Source: Streptomyces viridiviolaceus (lineage in GTDB: Bacteria; Actinomycetota; Actinomycetes; Streptomycetales; Streptomycetaceae). Taken from it: 64,000 nucleotides of DNA. The notes under the pieces are model-generated. The model saw nothing but the letters and a program-made list of their open reading frames with translations, made no database searches and was not told the origin of the DNA. Positions 1 to 10,235 of the stretch are shown one piece after another. A program made the translations under genes and the position numbers. Where the stretch lies: NCBI RefSeq assembly GCF_014650995.1, contig NZ_BMWA01000027.1, positions 1 through 64,000 of the forward strand. Direction: 5' to 3'. Position 1 is the stretch's first letter, and each line of letters opens with the position of its first letter.

Positions 1-185
1 GCCGTCAGCTCGGCGATCTGCTGCAGCGTGGCACCGATGTCGGACGTGCGGGTCGTGGTCATCGACTGCACCGACACGGGGGCGTCGCCGCCCACCGCCA
101 CGGACCCGACCTGGATCTGCCGGCTCTTGCGGCGCTCGGCGAGCTTGGTCGGAACGGACGGCATGCCGAGAGAAATCGCAGTCAT
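1..185 (-). CDS. ispG: IspG (GcpE), N-terminal part only
   Basis: 4-hydroxy-3-methylbut-2-enyl diphosphate synthase makes HMBPP from MEcPP in the non-mevalonate isoprenoid pathway, using a 4Fe-4S cluster. Only the first ~61 codons lie in the window; the gene runs off the left edge. Visible residues from the ATG at 185 include the run RRKSRQIQVGSVAVGG and then PVSVQSMTTT, the conserved N-terminal substrate-binding strand of this family. It follows rseP and dxr on the same strand, the usual streptomycete order dxr-rseP-ispG. A strong hairpin at 328-378 separates it from rseP, so it may also have its own promoter in 186-327. Confidence 0.93.
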   Translation of the reverse strand, partial: MTAISLGMPSVPTKLAERRKSRQIQVGSVAVGGDAPVSVQSMTTTRTSDIGATLQQIAELT

Positions 186-327
186 CTGCTGTGCAACCCC
201 AAGTCGTGGATCAGGTCCGGCCCCGTTCAGCGGCGGGCTCCGGCCTTCGAGATTACGGCACGGACATGAACGCCAGGGACACGGCCGGGGGCAGATGCAT
301 CCCTTGGCGTCCACCTTCCGGGCGAGG

Positions 328-378
328 GGCGTGAAGCCCGCCCCGGAGGGACATGCTCCCCGGATCGGGCTTCACGCC
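328..378 (-). terminator. Long hairpin between rseP and ispG
   Basis: A perfect 13-bp stem (328-340 with 366-378) encloses a loop that itself can fold (GGAG with CTCC). It lies 23 bases beyond the rseP stop. It looks like an intrinsic terminator or attenuator that lowers read-through into ispG. Confidence 0.65.
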
Positions 379-401
379 GGACGGCGCTCGCGGGTGGCCC
401 G

Positions 402-1706
402 TCAGCTGATCCGTACCGGATTGACGACGTCCGCCACCAGGACGAGCAGGGTGAAGCAGACGAAGATGCCCGCCACCACGTAGGCCACCGGCATCAGCTT
501 CGCCACGTCGAACGGGCCCGGGTCCGGGCGGCGCAGCACCCTGGCCACGTTCCGGCGCAGCGACTCCCACAGCGCGCCCGCGATGTGGCCGCCGTCGAGC
601 GGCAGCAGCGGGAGCATGTTGAACAGGAAGAGGGAGAGGTTGAAGCCGGCGACCAGCATGATGAACATGGCCAGCTGCTGGGTGGGCGGGATGTCCAGGG
701 TGGCGATCTCGCCGCCGACGCGGGCGGCGCCGACCACGCCCATCGGGGAGTCCGCCTCGCGCGGTCCGTCGCCGAAGGCCGCGTCCCACAGGGCCGGGAT
801 CTTGCCGGGCAGGGCGGCGAGGGAGTCGACGGCGTCGCCGATCCGGTCGCCCATCCAGGTCACGGACTGGCCGAAGTCCTGTTTCACGACCCCGGTGGCC
901 GCGCTGAAGCCGAGGAAGCCGGCGGTGACGTACTGCCCCTCGACGATCTGTCCGTTCGCGTCCTTCTTCGCGACCTGGTTGGTGGCGATCTCGGCGTGGA
1001 GCGTGACCTCCTGGCCCTTCCGCTCGACGACGATCGGCACCTCCTCGCCGGGGTTGGCGCGGATCAGGTCGGACAGGCGGTCCCAGTCGTCGGTCCGCAC
1101 GCCGTCGAAGGAGACGATCTTGTCGCCCGCCTTCAGGCCGGCCGCCGCGGCCGGGGAGGCCGGGTCGGACTTGGTGCAGTCGTCGCGGTTCTCGCTCTGC
1201 GAGATGACGCACTGGGAGACGGAGCTGACCGTGGTCGTCTGCTGCGAGATGCCGAAGCCCATCAGGACGGTGAGGAACAGCACCACCGCCAGGACGAGGT
1301 TCATGAACGGGCCGGCGAACATGACGATGACCCGTTTCCAGGGCTTGCGCGTGTAGAACAGGCGCTTGTCGTCACCGGGCTGCAGTTCCTCGAAGGCCGC
1401 CGAGCGCGCGTCCTCGATCATGCCGCGCCAGGGCGAGGTGGAGCGGGCCTCCAGCTTGCCGTCGGCGCCGGGCGGGAACATGCCGATCATGCGGATGTAG
1501 CCGCCGAACGGGATGGCCTTGATGCCGTACTCGGTCTCGCCCTTCTTGCGCGAGAAGATCGTCGGGCCGAAGCCGACCATGTACTGCGGCACGCGGATGC
1601 CGAAGAGCTTGGCCGTGGACAGGTGCCCCAGCTCGTGCCAGGCGATGGAGAACAGCAGGCCGACCGCGAAGACGACTATGCCGAGGATGAACATCAGGGT
1701 CGTCAT
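402..1706 (-). CDS. rseP: Site-2 protease, RseP family (M50)
   Basis: Intramembrane zinc metalloprotease of 434 residues that would cut membrane-bound anti-sigma factors or other signal proteins within the membrane. The zinc motif HELGH is at residues 24-28 in the first membrane helix. A PDZ-like domain lies at roughly 150-240 (AGLKAGDKIVSFDG), and the second active-site motif NMLPLLPLDGGH lies in the C-terminal helices. The ATG at 1706 overlaps the dxr stop as ATGA, indicating translational coupling. A longer reading frame upstream is only the shadow of dxr. Pairing with dxr and ispG is typical of Streptomyces; the natural substrate is not evident here. Confidence 0.92.
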   Translation of the reverse strand: MTTLMFILGIVVFAVGLLFSIAWHELGHLSTAKLFGIRVPQYMVGFGPTIFSRKKGETEYGIKAIPFGGYIRMIGMFPPGADGKLEARSTSPWRGMIEDARSAAFEELQPGDDKRLFYTRKPWKRVIVMFAGPFMNLVLAVVLFLTVLMGFGISQQTTTVSSVSQCVISQSENRDDCTKSDPASPAAAAGLKAGDKIVSFDGVRTDDWDRLSDLIRANPGEEVPIVVERKGQEVTLHAEIATNQVAKKDANGQIVEGQYVTAGFLGFSAATGVVKQDFGQSVTWMGDRIGDAVDSLAALPGKIPALWDAAFGDGPREADSPMGVVGAARVGGEIATLDIPPTQQLAMFIMLVAGFNLSLFLFNMLPLLPLDGGHIAGALWESLRRNVARVLRRPDPGPFDVAKLMPVAYVVAGIFVCFTLLVLVADVVNPVRIS

Positions 1707-2959
1707 GCACGGGCCTCCGCCGTCTGTGCCGCCAGTTGCCGGGCCCGGGTGCGTGCCCAGGTCTCCGCTTCGAGGACGTCCGCGACGGTGAGCGAGGTTC
1801 CCGGACGGGGGGTGCCGTGCTCCTCGACCACCCGCGTGACGGTCTCCATGATCCCCAGATACGGCAGCGCGCCGGAGCGGAACGCCTCGACGCACTCCTC
1901 GTTGGCGGCATTGAACACCGCCGGGGCCGTGCCCGCGAGCTCACCCACGTGCCGGGCCAGGTTCACCGAGGGGAACGCCTCGTTGTCGAGCGGGAAGAAC
2001 TCCCAGGTCGAGGCCGTGCTCCAGTCGAAGGCGGGCGCCGCGTCGGGGACGCGTTCGGGCCAGCCGAGGCCGATGGCGATCGGTCCCCGCATGTCGGGGG
2101 GCGTCGCCTGGGCCAGGGTCGATCCGTCCGTGAACTCCACCATCGAGTGAACATACGACTGCGGGTGCACGACGACCTCGATGCGGTCGAAGGGAATGTC
2201 GTAGAGCAGGTGGGCCTCGATGACCTCCAGGCCCTTGTTGACGAGCGTCGCGGAGTTGATCGTGATCACCGGGCCCATGGCCCAGGTGGGATGGGCGAGG
2301 GCGTCCTCGACGGTGACGCGCGCGAGCTGCTCCCTGGTCCGGCCGCGGAAGGGGCCTCCGGAGGCGGTGACGACCAGTTTGCGCACGTCGGCGCGGGTGC
2401 CCGCGGCGAGGGCCTGGAAGAGGGCGGCGTGCTCGGAGTCGACCGGGATGATCTGCCCCGGCTTGGCGAGGGCCTTGACCAGCGGGCCGCCGACGATGAG
2501 CGACTCCTTGTTGGCGAGCGCGAGGGTGCGGCCCGCCTCCAGGGCGGCCAGGGTCGGGGCCAGTCCGATGGAGCCGGTGATGCCGTTGAGGACGGTGTGG
2601 CAGTCCGAGGCGGCGAGCTGGGTGGCCGCGTCCGGTCCGGCGAGTATCTCGGGGAGGGGCTCGCCCGCGCCGTACTGCGCGGCGAGTGCCTCGCGCAGCG
2701 CCGGTACGACGTCCTCGCGGGCCACGGCGACGGTCCGCGCCTTCAGCCGGTACGCCTGCTCGGCGAGGAGGGCGACCCGGCCGCCGTTGGCGGACAGGCC
2801 GGTGACCCGGAAGCGGTCCGGGTTGCGCAGCACGAGGTCGATGGCCTGGGTGCCGATCGACCCGGTGGAGCCGAGGATCACCACGTCCTTCGGGCCGTCT
2901 CCCGCCACGGGGTCGTAGACGAGGTGCGGGTCGGCGAGGGGGGCAGGGCTGTCGCTCAT
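1703..2959 (-). CDS. dxr: 1-deoxy-D-xylulose 5-phosphate reductoisomerase
   Basis: Converts DXP to 2-C-methylerythritol 4-phosphate with NADPH and a divalent metal, the committed step of the non-mevalonate pathway. 418 residues, the normal family length. The NADPH-binding motif GSTGSIGTQAIDL is near residue 30. The metal ligand segment VDSEHAALFQ and the ASGGPFR loop near the middle are intact. First gene of the dxr-rseP-ispG operon; its stop overlaps the rseP start. The upstream 50 bases lead straight into the VapBC remnant, so the promoter must be compact. Confidence 0.96.
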   Translation of the reverse strand: MSDSPAPLADPHLVYDPVAGDGPKDVVILGSTGSIGTQAIDLVLRNPDRFRVTGLSANGGRVALLAEQAYRLKARTVAVAREDVVPALREALAAQYGAGEPLPEILAGPDAATQLAASDCHTVLNGITGSIGLAPTLAALEAGRTLALANKESLIVGGPLVKALAKPGQIIPVDSEHAALFQALAAGTRADVRKLVVTASGGPFRGRTREQLARVTVEDALAHPTWAMGPVITINSATLVNKGLEVIEAHLLYDIPFDRIEVVVHPQSYVHSMVEFTDGSTLAQATPPDMRGPIAIGLGWPERVPDAAPAFDWSTASTWEFFPLDNEAFPSVNLARHVGELAGTAPAVFNAANEECVEAFRSGALPYLGIMETVTRVVEEHGTPRPGTSLTVADVLEAETWARTRARQLAAQTAEARA

Positions 2960-3008
2960 CCCCCCATTGTGGCCGTACGGGGTGGCCGGGAGGACAGGGG
3001 CGTCGTTC

Positions 3009-3190
3009 TCATGGACGGCGAGTCGGCGAGCCCGCCCATCGAGACACTCGATCCGGCTTCGGACAGTTCGCCTTGTCCAGGAGCACGTCGAGGTCCCCGG
3101 TGCCGGCGCGTGCGGCCGGCCGGGCCAGGGCGCGGGCGCGCTTCTTGCGTTCCACGGCGTCCTTCAGCGCCGCGTTCACGGTGTTCTCGC
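3009..3190 (-). pseudogene. VapB-like antitoxin C-terminal remnant
   Basis: Reading the minus strand from about 3190 down gives TVNAALKDAVERKKRARALA followed by a segment ending GDLDVLLDKAN. This is the typical C-terminal half of a VapB-type antitoxin that wraps its PIN-domain toxin. No start codon, DNA-binding N-terminus or ribosome site precedes it, and the frame runs on into unrelated sequence before stopping at 3009. Immediately to its right is a VapC remnant on the opposite strand. Family assignment is by recognition of motif style and is moderately sure. Confidence 0.5.
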
Positions 3191-3503
3191 CCGCTGCCCG
3201 GTCACCGAGATCGAGTTCCTGTACAGCGCCAGGAACGCCGGGGACCGCGAGCAGATGATCGAGCGCCTTGAGACCCTGTTCGGCCGGGCGCCGCTCGATG
3301 ACGGGGCGCTGACGCGCGTGGTCCGTGCTGCAGGAGCTCACGGCGAAGGGCCTTCCCCGGTCGGCGGGCGCGGTCGATCTGCTGGTCGCCGCGACCGCCG
3401 GGTTGCGGGGCCTCACCGTGCTGCACTGCGACAACGGCTTCGAGACCATCGCGTCGGTCACCGGTCAGGCTGCCCAGCGGCTGATGCCTCCGGGCAGCCT
3501 GTA
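3186..3503 (+). pseudogene. VapC PIN-domain toxin remnant, frameshifted
   Basis: Plus-strand frame from ~3189 reads RCPVTEIEFLYSARN, the conserved middle of VapC ribonucleases. After the codons for ALTRV the homology jumps one frame to VLQELTAKGLPRSAGAVDLL, then LTVLHCDNGFETIA and a natural C-terminus ending at the TAG 3501-3503. The N-terminal strand with the first catalytic aspartate is missing and at least one frameshift is present (near 3320), so it cannot make a working toxin. Its head-to-head orientation against the VapB remnant means the locus was rearranged, since intact vapBC pairs are co-directional. Confidence 0.6.
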
Positions 3504-3513
3504 GCCGGCGGGA

Positions 3514-5457
3514 TCACCTGATCGGACGGTGGACGTTCTCCCGCTGCGCGGGGCCCGGGGCCGCGTCGGCGATCCAGGGACCGCTGCCCGACGGGTCGAC
3601 GACGCCCTGCTCCAGCCACTCGTACGTGCCCGCCAGCACGCCCTTGACGACCTTGCGGTCCAGGTCGTCGGTGTTGGTCCACAGCCGCCCGAAGAGCTCC
3701 TCGACGCGGATGCGGGCCTGACGGCAGAAGGCGTCGGCGAGCTGGTACGCCTCGCGGCCGTGGTCGCCCCTGGCGCGCAGGTGCTCGGCGCGGACACAGG
3801 CGGCGCTCATCGCGAACAGCTCCGCGCCGATGTCGACGATCCGGCCCAGGAAGCCCTGCTTGCTCTCCATCCGGCCCTGCCAGCGGGACATGGCGTAGAA
3901 GGTGGAGCGGGCGAGTTTGCGGGCGGTGCGCTCGACGTAGCGCAGGTGTCCGGACAGGTCGGGATGGCCGGACGGGTGGAATTCGGCGTACGAGCGCGGG
4001 AGCTGTCCCGGCCCCGCGACGAGCTTCGGCAGCCACTTGGCGTAGAAGACGCCCGCCTGCGCACCCGCCCTCGCCTTGTCGGACAGGGACTTGTCGGGGT
4101 CGATCAGGTCGCCGGCGACCGAGAGGTGTGCGTCGACGGCCTCCCGGGCGATCAGCAGGTGCATGATCTCGGTGGAGCCCTCGAAGATCCGGTTGATGCG
4201 CAGGTCGCGCAGGATCTGTTCGGCCGGCACGGCGCGCTCGCCGCGGGCCGCCAGCGACGCCGCCGTCTCGAAGCCGCGGCCGCCGCGGATCTGGACCAGG
4301 TGGTCGGCCATCAGCCAGGCCATCTCGGAGCCGTAGAGCTTGGCGAGGGCGGCCTCGATGCGGATGTCGTTGCGGTCCTCGTCGGCCATCTGCGAGGACA
4401 GGTCGAGCACGGCCTCCAGGGCGAAGGTCGTCGCCGCGATGAACGAGATCTTCGAGCCGACCGCCTCGTGCAGGCCCACCGGCTTGCCCCACTGCTCACG
4501 CGCCGCCGACCACTCACGGGCGATCTTCAGGCTCCACTTGCCGGCGCCCACGCACATCGCGGGCAGGGACAGCCGGCCGGTGTTGAGGGTGGTCAGGGCG
4601 ATCTTCAGGCCGGCACCCTCCGGGCCGATGCGGTGGGCGGCGGGGACGCGGACCCGGTGGAAGCGGGTGACGCCGTTCTCCAGTCCGCGCAGGCCCATGA
4701 ACGCGTTGCGGTTCTCGACGGTGATGCCCTCGGAGGTGGCCTCCACCACGAACGCGGTGATGCCGCCCTTGTGGCCCTCCGACTTCGGCACCCGTGCCAT
4801 CACGACGAGCAGGTCGGCGACGACGCCGTTGGTGGTCCACAGCTTGACGCCGTCGAGCACGTAGTCGTCGCCGTCGGGGACGGCGGTCGTCGCCAGGCGG
4901 GCCGGGTCGGAACCGACGTCCGGCTCGGTCAGCAGGAACGCCGAGATGTCCGTGCGGGCGCAGCGCGGCAGGAACGTGTCCTTCTGCTCCTGGGTGCCGA
5001 ACAGCTTCAGCGGCTGGGGCACGCCGATCGACTGGTGGGCGGAGAGCAGCGCGCCGATCGCGGGGCTGGCGGATCCGACCAGGGCGAGGGCCTTGTTGTA
5101 GTAGACCTGGGTGAGGCCGAGGCCGCCGTACTTGGTGTCGATCTTCATGCCGAAGGCTCCCAGCTCCTTCAGCCCCGTGATCACCGCGTCGGGGATCCGT
5201 GCGTCGCGTTCGATGACGGCCCCGTCGATCTTCGTTTCGCAGAAGTCGCGCAGCTTGGCCAGGAACTCCTCGCCGCGCTGGACGTGCTCGTCGGCCGGGA
5301 GCGGGTGCGGGTGGATGAGGTCGAGGCGGAAGCGGCCGAGGAACAGCTCCTTGGCGAAGCTGGGCTTGCGCCAGTCCTGTTCCCGGGCCGCCTCCGCCAC
5401 CTGGCGGGCCTCACGTTCGGTGACGGTGGGTCGGGAGGGGGTGGATGGTGCGGACAT
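3514..5457 (-). CDS. Acyl-CoA dehydrogenase family protein, long form
   Basis: Flavin-dependent oxidation of an acyl-CoA to the enoyl-CoA, with electrons passed to ETF. 647 residues, clearly longer than the ~380 of classical enzymes. The extra C-terminal ~200 residues after the FAD domain resemble the long family used for long-chain or branched substrates. Visible motifs are FLLTEPDVGSDPA (FAD/substrate loop) and RGGRGFETA followed by RINRIFEGSTEI near the catalytic region. Start chosen at 5457 because GAGGTGA sits six bases upstream; an 18-codon longer start at 5511 has no such site. It stands alone; substrate unknown. Confidence 0.88.
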   Translation of the reverse strand: MSAPSTPSRPTVTEREARQVAEAAREQDWRKPSFAKELFLGRFRLDLIHPHPLPADEHVQRGEEFLAKLRDFCETKIDGAVIERDARIPDAVITGLKELGAFGMKIDTKYGGLGLTQVYYNKALALVGSASPAIGALLSAHQSIGVPQPLKLFGTQEQKDTFLPRCARTDISAFLLTEPDVGSDPARLATTAVPDGDDYVLDGVKLWTTNGVVADLLVVMARVPKSEGHKGGITAFVVEATSEGITVENRNAFMGLRGLENGVTRFHRVRVPAAHRIGPEGAGLKIALTTLNTGRLSLPAMCVGAGKWSLKIAREWSAAREQWGKPVGLHEAVGSKISFIAATTFALEAVLDLSSQMADEDRNDIRIEAALAKLYGSEMAWLMADHLVQIRGGRGFETAASLAARGERAVPAEQILRDLRINRIFEGSTEIMHLLIAREAVDAHLSVAGDLIDPDKSLSDKARAGAQAGVFYAKWLPKLVAGPGQLPRSYAEFHPSGHPDLSGHLRYVERTARKLARSTFYAMSRWQGRMESKQGFLGRIVDIGAELFAMSAACVRAEHLRARGDHGREAYQLADAFCRQARIRVEELFGRLWTNTDDLDRKVVKGVLAGTYEWLEQGVVDPSGSGPWIADAAPGPAQRENVHRPIR

Positions 5458-5648
5458 GAGGCTCACCTCGCCGCGAGAAGGGATCGGGGGAACGCCCGGG
5501 AAGATCGACATCCGCGACCATGCGGGCGTACGTTACTAGTCGGTGCTACCCGATCGTATGTACCCGATCCGGGGCGACCCCACCACCCTTCGTGCGGCCG
5601 TTCGGCCGATCGGCGGGCAGGCGAGCGGGCGGCAGAGCGGGTCGGCGA

Positions 5649-5684
5649 TCCATAGGCTGTCGAAGCGCTTCGACAGCCTATGGA
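5649..5684. promoter_or_regulatory. 36-bp perfect palindrome, LacI-type operator
   Basis: Positions 5649-5666 are exactly the reverse complement of 5667-5684. The centre GTCGAAGCGCTTCGAC has the central CG typical of LacI/GalR operators. It lies ~113 bases upstream of the LacI-family gene at 5780. It is the main feature of the 323-base gap between the acyl-CoA dehydrogenase and the regulator. Confidence 0.75.
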
Positions 5685-5748
5685 CACCAACTCGCGCTGG
5701 AGCTACTGTCGAACCACCCTCACTCGCCGTTGTCCACCATGCGCAGAG

Positions 5749-5762
5749 TCGAAGCGCTTCAA
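5749..5762. promoter_or_regulatory. Second LacI-type operator at the regulator start
   Basis: The core GAAGCGCTTC (5751-5760) of the 5649-5684 palindrome recurs 89 bases downstream, centre to centre. Its outer arms are imperfect. It ends only ~18 bases before the regulator start codon, so binding here would block transcription or translation initiation. Two spaced sites suggest autoregulation, possibly with looping. Confidence 0.65.
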
Positions 5763-5779
5763 AAAGCTTGGAGAGCTGG

Positions 5780-6793
5780 ATGGTCACCCTCGCCGAGGTC
5801 GCCCAGCACGCCGGAGTCTCGGCGAGCACGGTGAGCTATGTCCTCAGCGGCAAGCGGTCCATCTCCACCACCACCCGCCGGCGGGTCGAGGAGAGCATCC
5901 GGAAGCTCGGCTACCACCCGAACGCGGGCGCCCGCGCCCTGGCCAGCAGCAGGTCCAACATCATCGCCCTGATGGTCCCGCTGCGTACGGACATGTACGT
6001 GCCGGTGATGATGGAGATCGCCATCGCGGTCGCCACCACCGCGCGCACCCACGGATACGACGTCCTGCTGCTCACCGGCGAGGAGGGTCCCGACGCGGTG
6101 CGCCGCGTCACCGGCAGCGGGCTGGCCGACGCGATGATCCTGATGGACGTCGAGCTCGACGACGAGCGTCTGCCGTTGCTCCGGGCGACGGACCAGCCGT
6201 CCGTGCTGATCGGGCTGCCCGCCGACACCACCGGCCTGACCTGCGTCGACCTCGACTTCAAGGCCACCGGTGCGCTGTGCGTGGAGCACCTGGCGACGCT
6301 CGGGCACCGGGACATCGCGGTCATCGGCGAGGCCCCGGCGGTCTACGAGCGGCACACCGGCTTCGCCGAGCGGACCCTCGACGGGCTGCGCACCCGGGCG
6401 CGGGAGCTGGGGCTGCGACTGCTGCACCGGCCCTGCGAGGGCGGGTACGACGCCATGGCCGCGACCCTCGCCCGCATCCTCGACGAGCGTCCGGACACCA
6501 CGGGGTTCGTCGTCCAGAACGAGGCGGCGGTCGAACCGCTGCTCGCGCTGTTGCGCCAGCAGGGACGGGCGGTGCCCGAGGACGTGTCGGTGGTCGCGGT
6601 CTGCCCCGAGCAGGTCGCCGTCCAGGCGTCCGTACGGCTGACGTCCGTCGCCGTCCCCGCGCAGGAGATGGGCCGGCACGCCGTCGATCAGCTGGTCGCC
6701 AAGCTCGACGGCCGCGGGAGCGACGAGGTCGTGCTGCTCGCGCCCGAGCTGACGGTCCGCGCCAGCTCCGGGCCGGCGCCCGTCCAGCCGTAG
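5780..6793 (+). CDS. LacI-family transcriptional regulator
   Basis: Sugar-responsive DNA-binding repressor of 337 residues. The N-terminal helix-turn-helix reads TLAEVAQHAGVSASTVSYVL, followed by the hinge helix with GYHPNAGARALAS. The remainder is a periplasmic-binding-protein-like effector domain. The ATG at 5780 is preceded by GGAGAG at 5770-5775; in-frame codons further upstream would read through the operators and are unlikely to be used. Its probable targets, a GH31 and a GH3 glycosidase downstream, are now a pseudogene, so the regulator may be an orphan that controls only itself. The inducing sugar (perhaps a xylo- or gluco-oligosaccharide) is inferred only from those remnants. Confidence 0.9.
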   Translation: MVTLAEVAQHAGVSASTVSYVLSGKRSISTTTRRRVEESIRKLGYHPNAGARALASSRSNIIALMVPLRTDMYVPVMMEIAIAVATTARTHGYDVLLLTGEEGPDAVRRVTGSGLADAMILMDVELDDERLPLLRATDQPSVLIGLPADTTGLTCVDLDFKATGALCVEHLATLGHRDIAVIGEAPAVYERHTGFAERTLDGLRTRARELGLRLLHRPCEGGYDAMAATLARILDERPDTTGFVVQNEAAVEPLLALLRQQGRAVPEDVSVVAVCPEQVAVQASVRLTSVAVPAQEMGRHAVDQLVAKLDGRGSDEVVLLAPELTVRASSGPAPVQP

Positions 6794-6984
6794 ACCTCCG
6801 GCCCTCACCCGCACCCGCCCCCGTCACCTTCCCCCGCCACCCGCTCGACTCCTTCGTCCTCGCACGTTCACCCCTTCGCCCCGGAACCGCCCGGTCGGCG
6901 CCCGGGCACCTCCATGTCTGCACTCCCTCCAGGCGCACGCCTCGTGAACACGCCTGCCGAAGCACCGCCCAGGTCAGCCTCGCC

Positions 6985-8250
6985 CAGTCCTCCCCCACCG
7001 TCGGCACCTTCCGCGAGCGGGACGGTGCGCTGGAGTGGAGCGGCCGTCAGGAGACCGCCCGCATCGAGCCCTGGGGGCCGGACGCGGTCCGGGTACGGGC
7101 CGGGCTCGGCGGCCCGGTCCTGCCGGGGTCGACGTGGTCGTGGTGGTGGCGGGCAACGACCCGCACATCAACCGCCGGGAGACGGAGGACCGTTGACCTG
7201 CGGCTGCCCGCCCACCAGGAGCGGCTGCTGCGCGCCGCCCGCGCCGCCAACCCGAACACGGTGCCGGCGCTGGTCTCCGCCTTTCCGTACGCGGTGGACG
7301 TCCAGCCGCTCCCGGCGGTGCTGTGGACCGCGTACGGCGGCCGGCGGCCGGCACCGCGCTGGCGCGGGTCCTCGCCGGTGACGTCTCACCCGCCGGCCGG
7401 CTGCCGCAGACCTGGTACGCCGACGACGCGGACCCGCCCGGCCTGTTCGACTACGACGTGATCGGCGGCCGCCAGACCTATCTGTACTTCGAGGGCACGC
7501 CCCTGTTCCCGTTCGGGCACGGTCTGTCGTACGCGTCCTTCCGGTACGCGGAACTCGTCGCCCGCGTCCGGGCGGAGACGGTGCACGTCTCGTTCACCGT
7601 CACCAACACCGGTGACGTAATCGCCGACGAGGTCGCGCAGCTCTGCACCCGCGCCGAGGACCCGTCCGTGCCGCGTCCGCGCCGCGAGCTGGTGGCCCAC
7701 CGCCGGCTGACGCTCGCACCGCGCGAGAGCGCGGAGGTCGCCTTCGAACTGCCGCCGGCGGACTTCGCGTTCCGGGACGTGGCGCACGGCCGGTGGCGGC
7801 TGGAGCCGGGACCGTACGCGCTGCTGGCCGGGGCGTCCGGCGAGGACGTACGGCTGCGCACGACGATCACGCTCGACGGGGAGCCCCCCGCCCGCGTCCG
7901 GCGGGCGAACTCGGCCTGGACGCGGCCGGCTTCGACGATCAGAGCGGCACCGAGATCGTCGACCGCACGAAGTCCGCGGGCGACGCGGTGACGCCGGTGC
8001 CGGGCATGACCGGCGAACTGCTCTACCGGAGCTGCGACTTCGGCCCCGGCGTCACCGGGGTGAGGGCGGAGGTGGCGGGCGAGGGCAGCGTGGAGGTCTG
8101 CGTCGACGGCAGTGCGACGGCGGTGCTGTCGACGACGCCCGCCCCGGGGCCGTACGCGTACACGACCCTGGCCACCGGCTTCACCGCCAAGGGCGTACGG
8201 GACGTCCACCTGAGGCTGCGCGGGGCCCTGCGGCTCGCGCACGTGGGCTT
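6985..8250 (+). pseudogene. Fused remnants of GH31 and GH3 glycoside hydrolases
   Basis: From ~6993 a frame reads GTFRERDGALEWSGRQETAR and IEPWGPDAVRVRAGLGGPV, the N-terminal strand region of a GH31 alpha-glycosidase. At ~7125 it switches to VDVVVVVAGNDPHINRRETE, the C-terminal domain of a GH3 beta-glycosidase. This continues through AGDVSPAGRLPQTWY, a fibronectin-III-like domain (FPFGHGLSYASF) and a carbohydrate-binding-like tail ending near HVGFSG. Frame changes occur near 7192, 7340 and 7890. Both catalytic barrels are absent. The best reading is one deletion that joined two neighbouring genes, followed by decay. The 190 bases before it and the 228 after it show nothing recognisable. Confidence 0.75.
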
Positions 8251-8478
8251 CTCCGGCTCACGATCGGCACGGCGGCCACGCCGGACCGTCGCCCGGGGGA
8301 CGAGGCCGGCCAGGCGCTGTTCGCCCGCGAACGGCCGCCGACGGGCCTTCGCCTCCTGGGGGAGGCTGCTCCGTCCGTCGCGGCCGATCCCGCACATGCC
8401 ACGTCCAGGCGCCGTTCCGGCTCCGGGTACCGGGCGGTCGAGACCTGCACGTGGTCGGTCATGACCGAAGAAGGCCGA

Positions 8479-8511
8479 CGGCCCGAACCCCCGCACAGTG
8501 GGTTCGGGCCG
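8479..8511 (-). terminator. Strong intrinsic terminator
   Basis: A perfect 12-bp GC-rich stem (8479-8490 with 8500-8511) and nine-base loop lie 20 bases past the stop of the minus-strand aldehyde dehydrogenase. They also lie just after the glycosidase remnant on the plus strand. Confidence 0.8.
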
Positions 8512-8530
8512 CCGGCCGTTCAGGGGTGGG

Positions 8531-9976
<1,446 letters not shown>

Positions 9977-10235
9977 AGTCGAGTCCCGGCCCTTCCGCGT
10001 TGGGGGTGTGTATGTGGCTTGCGGAGTCCACGGTAGGGCGGGTGCGGGCGGGTGGCGTTTGTCCGGGTCGTAGTGGTGGGGGTCGGGGGTTCGACGGAAT
10101 GGCGGGGTGCGGGCGGCATCGGGTGCCGAGGGGTGGTCGACCCCGCCGCCCCTTGCCGTCCCTTCCCCCGGGCAGCGCCCCGGACCCCCTTCGGCCCGGA
10201 CGGCCTCGTCCTCGAGCGCCGGACCGGCTGAACGG

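Noticed and set aside
402..1895. Longer RseP start at 1895
   Set aside because: The extra N-terminus overlaps dxr in another frame and lacks conservation; the ATGA overlap at 1706 and the membrane helix with HELGH fit the shorter start.
8251..8478. Possible extra gene after the glycosidase remnant
   Set aside because: Frames on both strands are short, arginine-rich and resemble no family; treated as decayed or non-coding.
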